64,000 nt of DNA, from contig JAJFJN010000038.1 in the NCBI GenBank assembly GCA_021773975.1, positions 62,001 to 126,000 on the forward strand, in the 5' to 3' direction. Numbering within the stretch: the first letter of the stretch is position 1; the number at the start of each line of letters is the position of its first letter. The notes under the pieces are model-generated. The model was not told the origin of the DNA and searched no databases. It saw nothing but the letters and a program-made list of their open reading frames with translations. The DNA is from Gammaproteobacteria bacterium (lineage in GTDB: Bacteria; Pseudomonadota; Gammaproteobacteria; Chromatiales; Chromatiaceae). Positions 1 to 8,265 of the stretch are shown piece by piece. The position numbers were made by a program, and so were the translations under genes.

Positions 1-429
1 GATATTGGACATTGAAGAAGCAAAGTTACCGCCACCAAAACCGGAAAGGAAAGCCAGGCATTGGAACACCCAAAGCGGGGTGTTTGCATCTTGCAACGCA
101 ATACCAGCGCCAGCAGCCGGTATCATCAGCAACGCTGTGGTGAAAAAGATGGTATTACGTCCACCCGCAATTCGAATAAAGAAGCTACTCGGGATACGCA
201 GTGTGGCGCCGGTAAAACCGGCAATAGCCATCAGTGTAAACAGTTCGGATTTCTGGAATGGAAACCCTAGGTTGAGCATCTGTACAGTAATAATGCCCCA
301 ATAAAGCCATACAGCAAACCCGCAAAGCAGACTTGGTATAGATATCCAAAGGTTACGATTAGCAACCTTCTTTCCTTCCCGTTCCCAGAATGCTTCATCC
401 TCCACATTCCATTCTTTTATATCAGACAT
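1..429 (-). CDS. narK: NarK-type nitrate/nitrite antiporter, N-terminal part (partial)
   Basis: The gene runs off the left edge; 143 N-terminal residues are visible with no stop. It is an inner-membrane major facilitator expected to exchange nitrate for nitrite. The reading frame starts MSDIKEWNVEDEAFW, then a hydrophilic stretch ending in NRNLWISIP, and later GNFASSMSNI. These match the N-terminus and the second conserved block of E. coli NarK, both recalled from knowledge of the family. An arginine in LRIPSSF sits where NarK has its substrate-binding arginine. A GAGG ribosome site lies about eight bases before the ATG. The long upstream DNA carries FNR-like boxes, as expected for a respiratory narK. 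The family is clear, but transport direction cannot be judged from a fragment. Confidence 0.9.
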   Translation of the reverse strand, partial: MSDIKEWNVEDEAFWEREGKKVANRNLWISIPSLLCGFAVWLYWGIITVQMLNLGFPFQKSELFTLMAIAGFTGATLRIPSSFFIRIAGGRNTIFFTTALLMIPAAGAGIALQDANTPLWVFQCLAFLSGFGGGNFASSMSNI

Positions 430-672
430 TTATTCAGCCTCGTAAATGTTTAAAGTTCCACTCGGTTTGTAACTCAAAAACACCAATAATATAAATTGAT
501 GCCCACTTATGTAACAGGGGGCTCACCATATTGATGAATGCAATACCATTCCACCAAACCGGGGATCCAACTGCTTAAAATGGTATCGATCTAAATAAAC
601 TATTCAGCATGACTCTTGCCTGGTCAGTTGTAACAGCGTAGACAGTTTAAATTCAACCACACTTTACAGCCC

Positions 673-703
673 ATGATCTAGGTCAAAAAATGATCTAGAT
701 CAT
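673..703 (-). promoter_or_regulatory. Two adjacent FNR-like boxes upstream of narK
   Basis: ATGATCTAGGTCAA (673-686) and the perfect palindrome ATGATCTAGATCAT (690-703) each fit the FNR/DNR/ANR pattern TTGAT-N4-ATCAA with one or two changes. Their centres are 17 bases apart. Reading toward narK, a TTTAAA-type -10 candidate lies near 646-651, about 31 bases from the first box. That is the spacing of an FNR-activated promoter with the activator near -41. The palindromes are seen directly; binding is inferred. Confidence 0.5.
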
Positions 704-929
704 AAAACTTAATTTAAGCAAACAAAATACAGAACAATTTAAATACTTCCGATACCTGTAACTCAGATAATACTGTGAGTAATTAGACTAAGCTCCCCAA
801 AGGTTATCTGAAGGAACAATTGTCTCAATGTGAAACGAAATCAACATCAGCCCTATTACTTCTGCTCCCTGCTTTTTTGCTAACTCCATCTACATAGGAA
901 AAGGTATCACCGGGACACAAAATCAAAAA

Positions 930-943
930 ATGATACAGATCAA
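930..943. promoter_or_regulatory. Third FNR-like box
   Basis: ATGATACAGATCAA has a perfect right half (ATCAA) and one mismatch in the left half of the FNR-type consensus. It lies about 500 bases upstream of the narK start, too far to act as a simple class II site. It may serve an upstream promoter or be chance in A+T-rich DNA. Confidence 0.35.
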
Positions 944-1016
944 TTCCCTCTGCTTTATAGGTTATTTTTTGCATCTTTTTTAAAACCGGCCAGATTCTGT
1001 AAATACTTGATTATTC

Positions 1017-1058
1017 TACTTATATATATACCCGACAACTGTACTTATATATATACCC
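1017..1058. repeat. Tandem direct repeat with NarL-like heptamers
   Basis: TACTTATATATATACCC occurs at 1017-1033 and again at 1042-1058, an exact 17-base match with a period of 25 bases. Each copy begins with TACTTAT, which fits the NarL/NarP heptamer TACYYMT. A further TACTTAT lies at 1151-1157. The repeat is directly visible; a role in nitrate-responsive control is only suggested by its place upstream of narK. Confidence 0.5.
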
Positions 1059-1341
1059 AAGCGTTTTACTGATGTAATTAACTCAGCATTTTACTTGTGT
1101 TTTTTTGCTTTCCAAACCCCCTATTCAGGCAACTCTATTACTGAATAATTTACTTATATTTTTCTTGCACTTGCTAGCTTCACACGCTCAGCCGCCATGG
1201 AAAAACAATTGGCTAACTCCCCTCACCCTCTAGCACTCTTTCAAGGTGATATTGGCTTCCTCTTGCAATTGAATCTAGAAAAATCAGTTGTGCAGGGGGC
1301 AAGTTTTTTTGCCCACATGAATCTATCATTAGCTACAAAAA

Positions 1342-1460
1342 ATCAAGCAACAATGCCAAAAGAGGGCAATTAAAATGGTCTCTTATGTGCGGCGTGCAAA
1401 CACCCTGGGTACCAGCCTGTATTGAGCGCGTGGGTACAAAAAACGTACCCACCCTGCTGG
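1342..1460. repeat. Dispersed repeat copy A, with hairpin
   Basis: The stretch 1342-1375 resembles 6264-6297, and 1366-1460 resembles 8167-8258, including the shared core GGTCTCTTAT. Copy A ends in an eight-base-pair hairpin, GTGGGTAC and GTACCCAC at 1430-1437 and 1445-1452. It lies about 30 bases after the nrtCD stop, so it may help end that transcript, although no U-run follows the stem. Confidence 0.45.
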
Positions 1461-1480
1461 TATGAGAATTTATATCAGGG

Positions 1481-3178
1481 TCATGCAGTGTCGGTCTCCT
1501 TTGCCGCCGGCCCCTTTTCATACTCCTCTAGGAAGCCGATTAGCTGCTCGCGCAGTTTGTAGTAGTCCGGGTGTTCCAGCAGGGTCTTACGGGAGCGCGG
1601 CCTCGGTAGTGGCACCTCCATGATCTTGCCTACTCGGGCGCGTGGGCCGTTGGTCATCATTATCACTCGGTCGGCCATCAGGATCGCCTCATCCACATCA
1701 TGGGTGACCATCACAGCCGTTACCTGGGTGCGTTGCCACACCTCCATCAATACCTCTTGCAGCTCCCAGCGGGTGAGTGAATCGAGCATGCCGAAGGGTT
1801 CATCCAGCAGTAGAAGCTTAGGTGAGAGGGCGAAAGCACGGGCGATACCAACACGCTGCCGCATACCATTTGACATGTCGGAAGCATGTTTGTGGATTGA
1901 GTCCCCGAGGTTTACCCGGTGCAGGTAGTACTCAATAATATCCTGGCGTTCTGCCTTGGAGGCATGGGGATAGACCCGTTCAACGCCCAGCGCTACATTC
2001 TCGTATGCGGTAAGCCAAGGGAAGAGGCTCGGAGCCTGAAACACTACGCCACGATCGGGGCCAGCGGTGATCACCTCTTTGTTATCGAGGATAATGCTGC
2101 CACTGCTGATATCGTTGAGTCCGGCAGTCATGGAGAGTACCGTGGATTTGCCGCAGCCGGAGTGACCAATCAGGGTGATGAACTCCCCCTTCTTCATTTG
2201 GAGGTTGAAATCCTCTACCACCGTGAGCGGACCTTTGGGGGTTGGGTAGACCTTGTCCAGCTTGGAGAACTCAAGATAGTGTTCCTGACCCAGATGCTCT
2301 TTGACCTTCTTGATTTCTCGGGGTGTGGCCTTATCAAACTCGGCGGCAGTGTTGGGGTTTACCCCTGGCAGCTTGATGGCAGAACCGTCCACACCATCGG
2401 GCTGCTCCATACCCACTTGCATCAGGTACTTTGTCACATCGTTGCGTAGCCGTTTGAAGTTTTCGTCATGGTTCATCCCTGCACGGTCACGAGGGCGAGG
2501 GAGGTTGACCTTGAACTCTGGCCCCAGAGTGGCATTGGGACCCGGTTTGAGTGGGATGATACGGTCGGCCAGCAGCACAGCCTCATCCACATCATTGGTA
2601 ATCAGGATGACCGTCTTTTTGTCGCTCTCCCAGATCGCCTCAATCTCATCCTGTAATTTTGAGCGGGTCAGTGCATCCAGCGCACTCAGCGGTTCATCCA
2701 ATAGCAGGATATCGGGGTTGATCGCCAACGCGCGGGCAACTGCAACCCGCTGGCGCATGCCGCCGGATAGCTCTGCCGGACGCTGGTGCGAGGCGTGTGA
2801 CAGCCCCACCATCTCCACATATTTTTCCACATGTGCATGGCGCTTCTCTGCAGACCACTTGGAGAAGACTTTATCCACTCCAAGGGCGATATTGCCCCAT
2901 ACCGTAAGCCAGGGCATGAGTGAATAGCTCTGGAAGATCACTCCACGGTCAGTTCCCGGCCCTTTGATCGGCTTACCCTGTTTCAGAACCTCGCCACTAT
3001 CAGGTTCAATCAACCCGGCGACAGCAGCGATTAGGGTACTCTTACCACTACCGGAGAAGCCGAGGATAGCCACGAACTCCCCCTCTTCAATCGAGAGGTT
3101 GATATCCTTGAGTACCGGTGTCACGTTGTTGCCGCTGCCGTAGGATTTGCATAGGTTTTTTATTACCAGATGTGACAT
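1481..3178 (-). CDS. nrtCD: Nitrate ABC transporter, fused double ATPase (NrtC-NrtD type)
   Basis: The 565-residue protein carries two complete ABC ATPase domains and should power nitrate/nitrite import through NrtB. Domain 1 has Walker [10 protein letters not shown] near residue 40, signature LSGGMRQR and Walker [13 protein letters not shown]. Domain 2 has GHSGCGKST near residue 334, signature MSNGMRQR and [13 protein letters not shown] linker of roughly 70 residues separates them. Cyanobacterial systems use two separate ATPases, NrtC with a solute-binding tail and NrtD; here both engines sit on one chain with no such tail. The gene follows nrtB by 13 bases and is last in the operon. Taurine/cyanate-type transporters share this ATPase family, but the neighbouring NrtA favours nitrate. 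Confidence 0.88.
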   Translation of the reverse strand: MSHLVIKNLCKSYGSGNNVTPVLKDINLSIEEGEFVAILGFSGSGKSTLIAAVAGLIEPDSGEVLKQGKPIKGPGTDRGVIFQSYSLMPWLTVWGNIALGVDKVFSKWSAEKRHAHVEKYVEMVGLSHASHQRPAELSGGMRQRVAVARALAINPDILLLDEPLSALDALTRSKLQDEIEAIWESDKKTVILITNDVDEAVLLADRIIPLKPGPNATLGPEFKVNLPRPRDRAGMNHDENFKRLRNDVTKYLMQVGMEQPDGVDGSAIKLPGVNPNTAAEFDKATPREIKKVKEHLGQEHYLEFSKLDKVYPTPKGPLTVVEDFNLQMKKGEFITLIGHSGCGKSTVLSMTAGLNDISSGSIILDNKEVITAGPDRGVVFQAPSLFPWLTAYENVALGVERVYPHASKAERQDIIEYYLHRVNLGDSIHKHASDMSNGMRQRVGIARAFALSPKLLLLDEPFGMLDSLTRWELQEVLMEVWQRTQVTAVMVTHDVDEAILMADRVIMMTNGPRARVGKIMEVPLPRPRSRKTLLEHPDYYKLREQLIGFLEEYEKGPAAKETDTA

Positions 3179-3191
3179 CTCTCACCCTCTC

Positions 3192-4220
3192 CTAACGTTG
3201 GTCGCTAAAGGTGGATAACTTCTGCAGGGTCTGCATGAATCGATCCAGCAGGAAGCCGATAAAGCCGATGGTAAAGACAGCGACCATAATGCGCGCCAGC
3301 GACTGGGAGCTGCCGTTCTGGAACTCGTCCCAGACAAATTTTCCGAGACCGGGGTTCTGCGCCAACATCTCTGCCGCAATCAGCACCATCCAACCAACCC
3401 CGAGAGAGAGGCGCATGCCGGTGAAGATCAGCGGCAGGGAAGAGGGGAGTACAATTTTGACTACCTTGGTCCACCAGCTCAGTTGCAGCACCTTGGAGAC
3501 ATTCATCAGATCCTTGTCGATAGAGGAGACCCCGACCGAAGTATTGATCAGCGTCGGCCAGAGGGAGCAGAGCGTCACCGTGATGGCCGAAGTGAGAAAG
3601 GCCTTGTCAAACCAGCTGTCATCGGTCACCACATAGGTGGCGCTGACGATCAGGGTAACGATCGGCAGCCAGGCGAGCGGCGAGACCGGTTTGAAGATCT
3701 GGATCAGTGGGTTGATGGCAGTCTGAATGGTTTCGCTCATACCACACAAAATACCCAGCGGCACCGCAAGGAAGGTGGCGATAGCGAAGCCGAAAAAGAC
3801 GGTCCAAAGGCTGGTAATGATCTGATCCAGATAGGTGGGTTTGCCAGTCCAGTTACGCGTCTTCACCTTGGCATCCGGGTTCTTCTCTAATTTTTTGGCG
3901 TTGCGCTTCTCCTGTCGTTCAAAGAATGCTTTAGCCTTTTCCCGCTCTTCAAAGTGTTCAACCAGCAGGCCGTCCGCAGCTTCTACCACCTGAGCTGGAC
4001 CCGGGATGGCTCCCAGGCTCGTCTTGATTTGAGGAGCCGACTGATCCCAAACGAAGAGAAAGATAGCAAAGGCGAGTACTGGAATACCGATCATTGTCCA
4101 CATGCTTTTGAACTGCTGCTTTGGATCTTCACCCTGCGCCAGCCGGATAAAGGGGATGAACCAGGTGAACCCTGATAATTCTAAAAAGTGAATCAGTCGG
4201 TTAATCAATCGGTTAATCAT
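3192..4220 (-). CDS. nrtB: Nitrate ABC transporter permease
   Basis: The 342-residue inner-membrane protein belongs to the NrtB/SsuC/TauC permease family. After a first hydrophobic segment (around residues 43-60) comes a charged loop rich in Lys/Glu (about residues 85-120), then the core of membrane segments starting near LDQIITSLWTVFFGFA. The EAA-type loop that contacts the ATPase is represented by the region around AAEMLAQNPGLGKFVWDEF. The charged loop makes the protein longer than the usual 280 or so residues, a feature also found in other proteobacterial NrtB proteins. It lies between nrtA and nrtCD, and a terminator-like hairpin precedes it. Confidence 0.9.
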   Translation of the reverse strand: MINRLINRLIHFLELSGFTWFIPFIRLAQGEDPKQQFKSMWTMIGIPVLAFAIFLFVWDQSAPQIKTSLGAIPGPAQVVEAADGLLVEHFEEREKAKAFFERQEKRNAKKLEKNPDAKVKTRNWTGKPTYLDQIITSLWTVFFGFAIATFLAVPLGILCGMSETIQTAINPLIQIFKPVSPLAWLPIVTLIVSATYVVTDDSWFDKAFLTSAITVTLCSLWPTLINTSVGVSSIDKDLMNVSKVLQLSWWTKVVKIVLPSSLPLIFTGMRLSLGVGWMVLIAAEMLAQNPGLGKFVWDEFQNGSSQSLARIMVAVFTIGFIGFLLDRFMQTLQKLSTFSDQR

Positions 4221-4311
4221 TGTTGCGTTCCTGCATTAAAAAAATTGGGTTGAAAGGCTTTCTGGTAATGCCACTTCACTGCTCAAGCATAATTACCAGA
4301 GAGCTCTACCT

Positions 4312-4343
4312 AAAAAATCACCCTCCGCCACAGGACGGAGGGT
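4312..4343 (-). terminator. Intercistronic terminator between nrtA and nrtB
   Basis: On the minus strand, ACCCTCCG, an eight-base loop and CGGAGGGT form a perfect eight-pair stem, followed by GATTTTTTA. It begins 20 bases after the nrtA stop and lies about 100 bases before the nrtB start. Partial termination here would give more binding protein than permease, a common arrangement in ABC operons. Confidence 0.75.
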
Positions 4344-4362
4344 GGTTCACGATCGATGTCAG

Positions 4363-5769
4363 CTATTTGCTACCCACCACCGTATTGCCTTTGAGTCCGA
4401 TTGGAAACTGCTCCAAATAGGCATTGGGGGCGGTGCCATCGTAGGTAATACCATCGATGAACTCACTCTGAGGTGGTTTAAAGCCGCTCTCTTTATCCAG
4501 ATCAGGAAAGTCTGAAGCCTGGGCGTGACCCTCAGCGATAAGCGCTTTGGCTGCCTGGGCATAGATATCCGGACGGTAAACCCTCTTGGCCACATCCATG
4601 TACCAGCTATCCGGCTTCTGCTCGGCAATCTGACCCCAGCGGCGCATCTGGGTCAGGTACCAGATGGCATCCGAATAGTAGGGATAGGTAGCGTTGTAGC
4701 GGAAAAAGACGTTGAAGTCCGGCAGCAAACGCTTGTCACCTTTTTCGTACTCAAAGGTACCGGTCATAGAGTTGGCAATCACCTCATAATCCGCGCCCAC
4801 ATACTCGCTCTTGGATATGAGTTTAGTAGCCTCCGCACGATTGCCTAAGCCATCCTTGCCCCCATCCAGCCACTTAGCGGCACGAATCATCGCCTTGACT
4901 ACCCGAATATGGGTATTGGGATATTTGTCAGCCCACCCTTTATCAACACCGAAGACCTTCTCCGGGTTGTCTTTCCAGATCTCGTAGTCGGTGATTACCG
5001 GCACTCCAATCCCTTTGAAGACTGCCTGCTGGTTCCAAGGCTCGCCTACGCAGTAGCCGTAGATGGTGCCTGCATCCATAGTAGCGGGCATTTGTGGTGG
5101 AGGCGTAACGGAGAGCAGGACATCAGCCTTGATCATACCAGTGATGTCACCCGTTTTTGGGGCGTAGTAACCGGGGTGGATGCCGCCAGCAGCCAGCCAG
5201 TAGCGCAGCTCGTAATTGTGGGTGGAGACGGGGAAGACCATGCCCATGTTAAATGGTTTGCCGTCCTGTTTAAATTTATCCACGATGACTTTCAGTGCAT
5301 CCGCCTTGATAGGATGTATCGGCTTGCCGGCCTTATCATGTGGGACATGCTTTTTCATCTGACTCCAAATATCATTAGAGACAGTGATTGCATTGCCGTT
5401 CAGATCCATCGAGAAGGCGGTGATAATATGTGCCTTGGTACCGAAACCGATGGTGGCTCCGAGTGGCTGACCGGCCAGCATGTGGGCTCCGTCCAGTTGA
5501 CCATCGATCACCCGATCCAGCAGCACCTTCCAGTTGGCCTGAGCCTCCAGCGTGACATAGAGTCCCTCATCCTCAAAGTAACCCTTCTCGTAGGCAACCG
5601 CCAGGGGAGCCATGTCGGTTAGTTTAATGAAGCCAAACTTCAAGTCCTCTTTTTCTGGCTCACCAACCTCTGCTACCACTGGACTGGCGCTCAAACTAAG
5701 TCCGATTGCCATGCTCACGGCCAATGCGGCCCGCTTGAAAAATAGTCTGCGTTTTTTGCTTGTACTCAT
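4363..5769 (-). CDS. nrtA: Nitrate-binding protein of ABC transporter (Tat-exported)
   Basis: This 468-residue NrtA/CmpA-family protein captures nitrate or nitrite outside the inner membrane and delivers it to NrtB. The N-terminus [15 protein letters not shown] followed by a hydrophobic run and SPVVA is a twin-arginine signal, so it is probably exported folded. The mature part starts near [21 protein letters not shown], the typical opening of this family, and continues with the blocks [12 protein letters not shown] and YCVGEPWN. CmpA binds bicarbonate and is closely related, so the substrate rests on context: two nitrate MFS carriers and a siroheme reductase nearby. It is the first gene of the nrtA-nrtB-nrtCD operon, with about 700 bases of regulatory-looking DNA upstream. 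Confidence 0.9.
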   Translation of the reverse strand: MSTSKKRRLFFKRAALAVSMAIGLSLSASPVVAEVGEPEKEDLKFGFIKLTDMAPLAVAYEKGYFEDEGLYVTLEAQANWKVLLDRVIDGQLDGAHMLAGQPLGATIGFGTKAHIITAFSMDLNGNAITVSNDIWSQMKKHVPHDKAGKPIHPIKADALKVIVDKFKQDGKPFNMGMVFPVSTHNYELRYWLAAGGIHPGYYAPKTGDITGMIKADVLLSVTPPPQMPATMDAGTIYGYCVGEPWNQQAVFKGIGVPVITDYEIWKDNPEKVFGVDKGWADKYPNTHIRVVKAMIRAAKWLDGGKDGLGNRAEATKLISKSEYVGADYEVIANSMTGTFEYEKGDKRLLPDFNVFFRYNATYPYYSDAIWYLTQMRRWGQIAEQKPDSWYMDVAKRVYRPDIYAQAAKALIAEGHAQASDFPDLDKESGFKPPQSEFIDGITYDGTAPNAYLEQFPIGLKGNTVVGSK

Positions 5770-5907
5770 ATCTGCTATTCCTCTAAATGATTGTGAAATC
5801 AGCCTACGCGTAAAAAATGCTTACTCTATGGCAGCGGGAGGCTGGTGCCATTATCCCTACTGACCTGCGCTGGTGAAAAAAATCAATTCATTATTATTAT
5901 CGCTTCA

Positions 5908-5924
5908 TACCCATCACTGGGTTA
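5908..5924. promoter_or_regulatory. NarL/NarP-like 7-2-7 element upstream of nrtA
   Basis: TACCCAT-CA-CTGGGTT has a perfect first heptamer (TACYYMT) and a second heptamer matching five of seven positions, in the inverted arrangement with a two-base gap favoured by NarL/NarP. It is about 140 bases upstream of the nrtA start. Such short sites also occur by chance. Confidence 0.3.
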
Positions 5925-6022
5925 GTTTGCCATTGAGCCTTTATCTGCTTGATAGCTGTCCGTGTATATGGTGCGCCGCGTTTATTGGCCACCCTAATAT
6001 ACCGGAATCATGGCTAAGTGAG

Positions 6023-6050
6023 TATACCCTTATATACAGTAAGGGCTATA
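6023..6050. promoter_or_regulatory. Imperfect inverted repeat upstream of nrtA
   Basis: TATACCCTTA and TAAGGGCTATA face each other across a seven-base gap; all ten bases of the left arm pair, with a single bulged base in the right arm. It could be an operator for a dimeric regulator of the nrt operon. The function is inferred only from position. Confidence 0.35.
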
Positions 6051-6263
6051 GCCTATTTCTCACGCAATGAAGTAAAAAAGGCCACGCCATGAGCCAAAAT
6101 AACCGTGGAAACAATAAGTTACATCACAAGCCAGACATGGCACTTATGGCGATAACGCCTAATATAGATCAAATGGATTTTCACGACCTTGGTTAATGTC
6201 AAGTGATTGGCGTATTTGATGGCAGAAAGCCAAGCCCACGCAAATCTATAAACAACCGCAAAA

Positions 6264-6297
6264 ACCAAACAACAACGCCAAAAGAGCATAATTAGTC
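6264..6297. repeat. Dispersed repeat copy B
   Basis: The core AACAACGCCAAAAGAG matches AACAATGCCAAAAGAG of copy A near 1349-1364 with one change, and similarity extends to both sides, starting from a shared ATCTAT. It has no reading frame and no terminal inverted repeats typical of an insertion sequence. Confidence 0.4.
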
Positions 6298-6432
6298 GAC
6301 GCTGAAATATTCATATCCAAGATATATTTGGACTCTTGAATTTTTCTGGCAACCATTTTTCATATAAGGCGAGAATTCTGTTTCAAAGTGATCCCATGGG
6401 ATCTGGGATGTCAGTTGCAGAAGTGGATATTT

Positions 6433-6461
6433 AGGGGTGAACAGATGCCCTGCTCACCCCT
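6433..6461 (-). terminator. Hairpin after the MFS nitrate carrier
   Basis: AGGGGTGA and TCACCCCT form a perfect eight-pair stem with a 13-base loop, 15 bases past the stop of the MFS gene. The sequence after the stem on the minus strand is A+U-rich but not a clean U-run, so termination is likely but not certain. Confidence 0.5.
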
Positions 6462-6475
6462 TACATAAGTTGTTG

Positions 6476-7756
6476 CTAAAGCGTATCTACTGCTTTTTCC
6501 TTGGTAGCTGCAGCAGCCTGGAGTTTTCTCGCGTCGCTATCCAGACGGCGTTCACCTGAGTACTGCATCCACATCAATGAGACTAGCGTGACACCAAACA
6601 GCAGCATGAAAGCAGTCGAAGCAACGCCTGTTGCATCCATCAACATGCCGAACATGATAGGCAGGGTAAAACCACCCAATCCGCCTGCCAGCCCTACGAT
6701 ACCCGAGACTGCGCCCATATTATCCTTGTACTCATCTGAGAGGTATTTGAAGACTGAGGCCTTGCCAAAGCCCCAAGCGATACCCACTACGAACAAGAAG
6801 AAGGTAAAGACCCACTCATTAACACCCATATGCATTGAAATATCTTCGCCATTGGTATGGATCAGCATTTCGGACGAGGGTAAAGCCATTACAAGGAGAG
6901 AGACAAGGCTCACCCACATAACCCAGAAGGTGACTTGATGGGCGCCCCACTTATCGGACATCCAACCACCAAGAGCCCTAATCACACCTGAAGGCAGAAC
7001 GAAGATTGCCGCCAACAGCGCAGCGGTCTGAATCTCATGTCCGTAGACACCCATGTAATACTTGGTCATCCAGAGCGACAGTGCAACAAAACCACCAAAC
7101 ACCAGCGAGTAGTATTGGCAATATTTCCAGATTTTTGGGTCATTCAACACTCTTAGCTGATCACCAATACTCACGCTATCTTCAACCAGATGATCAGGAT
7201 CAGAGTAGGTAAAAAACCAGAAGAGAATACAGATGACGGTCATGCCAATAGCATAGATGACAGGCACCATCTCCCAGCCCATCGCGACAACAATGGAGGG
7301 AGCGACAAACTTGGTCAGTGCAGCACCTGCATTACCGGCACCAAAGATGCCCATGGCAAAACCGGCAGTCTCTTTTGAAAACCAGCGTGCGGTGTAGGCA
7401 ATACCAACAGAGAATGAGGCACCCGCACAACCAACAAACAGGCCAAGAACAATAAACTGCCAATATTCAGTCGCCTTGGAGATCAGGAACAGTGGAATGA
7501 TGATAGCGGCCATCAACCAGAAGAAGACTGGGCGACCACCAAATTTATCAGTCATCATTCCAAGCGGCAAACGCAAGATAGAGCCGGTTAAAATAGGTGT
7601 GGCAGCCAAGATACCAAATTGAGTATCTGAAAGGTTCAATCCCGTTTTGATTGGGATACCGATAATAGAAAACATGACCCACACGGCAAAACATGCGGTG
7701 AAGCCTACGGTGTTCATTGTCAACACCGATAGCTGTTTAGTACGTTGGCTTGGCAT
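6476..7756 (-). CDS. NarK/NasA-type nitrate transporter (MFS)
   Basis: This 426-residue inner-membrane carrier of the nitrate/nitrite porter family has about 12 hydrophobic segments. The opening MNTVGFTACFAVWVMFSIIG and the nitrate signature GIFGAGNAGAALTKFVAP are typical of the NarK1/NasA branch, which is thought to import nitrate with protons. The segment SILRLPLGMMTDKFGGRPVF contains the substrate-binding arginine and the MFS loop after helix 2. It differs from the partial NarK at the left edge, which belongs to the longer-N-terminus NarK branch. It stands alone between two long non-coding regions. Whether it serves assimilation or respiration is not shown by the sequence. Confidence 0.88.
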   Translation of the reverse strand: MPSQRTKQLSVLTMNTVGFTACFAVWVMFSIIGIPIKTGLNLSDTQFGILAATPILTGSILRLPLGMMTDKFGGRPVFFWLMAAIIIPLFLISKATEYWQFIVLGLFVGCAGASFSVGIAYTARWFSKETAGFAMGIFGAGNAGAALTKFVAPSIVVAMGWEMVPVIYAIGMTVICILFWFFTYSDPDHLVEDSVSIGDQLRVLNDPKIWKYCQYYSLVFGGFVALSLWMTKYYMGVYGHEIQTAALLAAIFVLPSGVIRALGGWMSDKWGAHQVTFWVMWVSLVSLLVMALPSSEMLIHTNGEDISMHMGVNEWVFTFFLFVVGIAWGFGKASVFKYLSDEYKDNMGAVSGIVGLAGGLGGFTLPIMFGMLMDATGVASTAFMLLFGVTLVSLMWMQYSGERRLDSDARKLQAAAATKEKAVDTL

Positions 7757-7984
7757 TTAATTTTTCCTCAGTTTTTCACTTTGACTAGGTTGAACAGTCA
7801 TCGAACCCATCTATTGGATGATGGTTGAATTAAAACTTAACCGATTACCACATTGTAACCCAATGCATATGATTAGAGGTATACCCCATAAGGCTGGCGA
7901 TAGACCTTCCTGTGGGTAGTAAATTAGTTTGGCATATCTTATTGCGAGTTACAGGGTCTGGTCTTGCAATCATATATCTTTGCT

Positions 7985-8107
7985 TTTAGTTGTTTCAAGA
8001 CCCTGTCGCTGGAGATTGCCTCAGACCTCGGAACCTCTCGCGAAGTGGTTAGCCGCATTCTTAAGGACTTTGAGGCTCACGGACTAATTAGTGCCCGGCT
8101 AGAAACG
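7985..8107 (+). pseudogene. Remnant of a Crp/Fnr-family regulator (C-terminal HTH only)
   Basis: The translated piece EIASDLGTSREVVSRILKDF followed by EAHGLI is the helix-turn-helix of an FNR-type regulator, with the EVVSR recognition helix. Nothing resembling the cyclic-nucleotide-like sensor domain precedes it in any frame that could be read. The short open frame has an unrelated start and continues past the HTH into noise. It is therefore interpreted as a decayed gene. A complete Crp/Fnr gene lies 1.7 kb away on the other strand. Confidence 0.65.
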
Positions 8108-8166
8108 CTAACTATCGGAATTATTTTCTCTATATTACAGTGGGTTACTTATATTTCAGTATCAAC

Positions 8167-8258
8167 TAATTAAAACGGTCTCTTATTTACGGTGCGAAAA
8201 CACCTTGGAGGGCAGCGCATGGGCATAAAAAGCAAGGCGCCCAACCAGGCTAAAAAAG
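8167..8258. repeat. Dispersed repeat copy C
   Basis: AATTAAAACGGTCTCTTAT and the following ACACC-TGG block match copy A (1368-1412) with few changes. After a small gap in alignment, both copies share a GCGYRTGGGYAYAAAAA-like stretch and a complementary CCCA-containing arm. Like copy A, it lies just beyond the 3' end of a minus-strand gene. Confidence 0.45.
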
Positions 8259-8265
8259 ATCCAGC

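Larger units (their letters stand above)
430..1480. other. Long non-coding region upstream of narK
   Basis: About 1,050 bases without a convincing gene separate the narK start from the end of nrtCD. The DNA is A+T-rich in its middle. It holds three FNR-like palindromes, a 25-base tandem repeat with TACTTAT heptamers, one copy of a dispersed repeat and a hairpin just beyond nrtCD. Short reading frames here show no codon pattern or family resemblance. It is best read as a large promoter region for narK plus the end of the nrt operon. Confidence 0.6.
5770..6475. other. Non-coding region between nrtA and the MFS nitrate carrier
   Basis: About 700 bases with no supported gene. Visible structures are a NarL-like palindrome (5908-5924), a long inverted repeat (6023-6050), a dispersed repeat copy (6264-6297), a perfect palindrome GATCCCATGGGATC (6390-6403) and a terminator hairpin after the MFS gene (6433-6461). 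The nrtA promoter should lie in the part nearest 5770, but no clear -35/-10 pair was identified. Confidence 0.5.

Noticed and set aside
5..304. Plus-strand reading frame of 99 codons at the left edge
   Set aside because: It is the shadow of the narK fragment, whose minus-strand translation matches NarK closely.
1017..1058. Possible start of a CRISPR array from the tandem repeats
   Set aside because: There are only two units, the repeat is low-complexity A+T, the spacer would be about eight bases, and no cas genes are present.
1248..1266. Sigma-54-like TTGGC...TTGCA sequence
   Set aside because: The GG and GC pairs are nine rather than ten bases apart, and no plus-strand gene follows.
6390..6403. 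Perfect palindrome GATCCCATGGGATC as an operator
   Set aside because: It lies downstream of the MFS gene and far from the nrtA start; kept only as a noted structure within the non-coding region.
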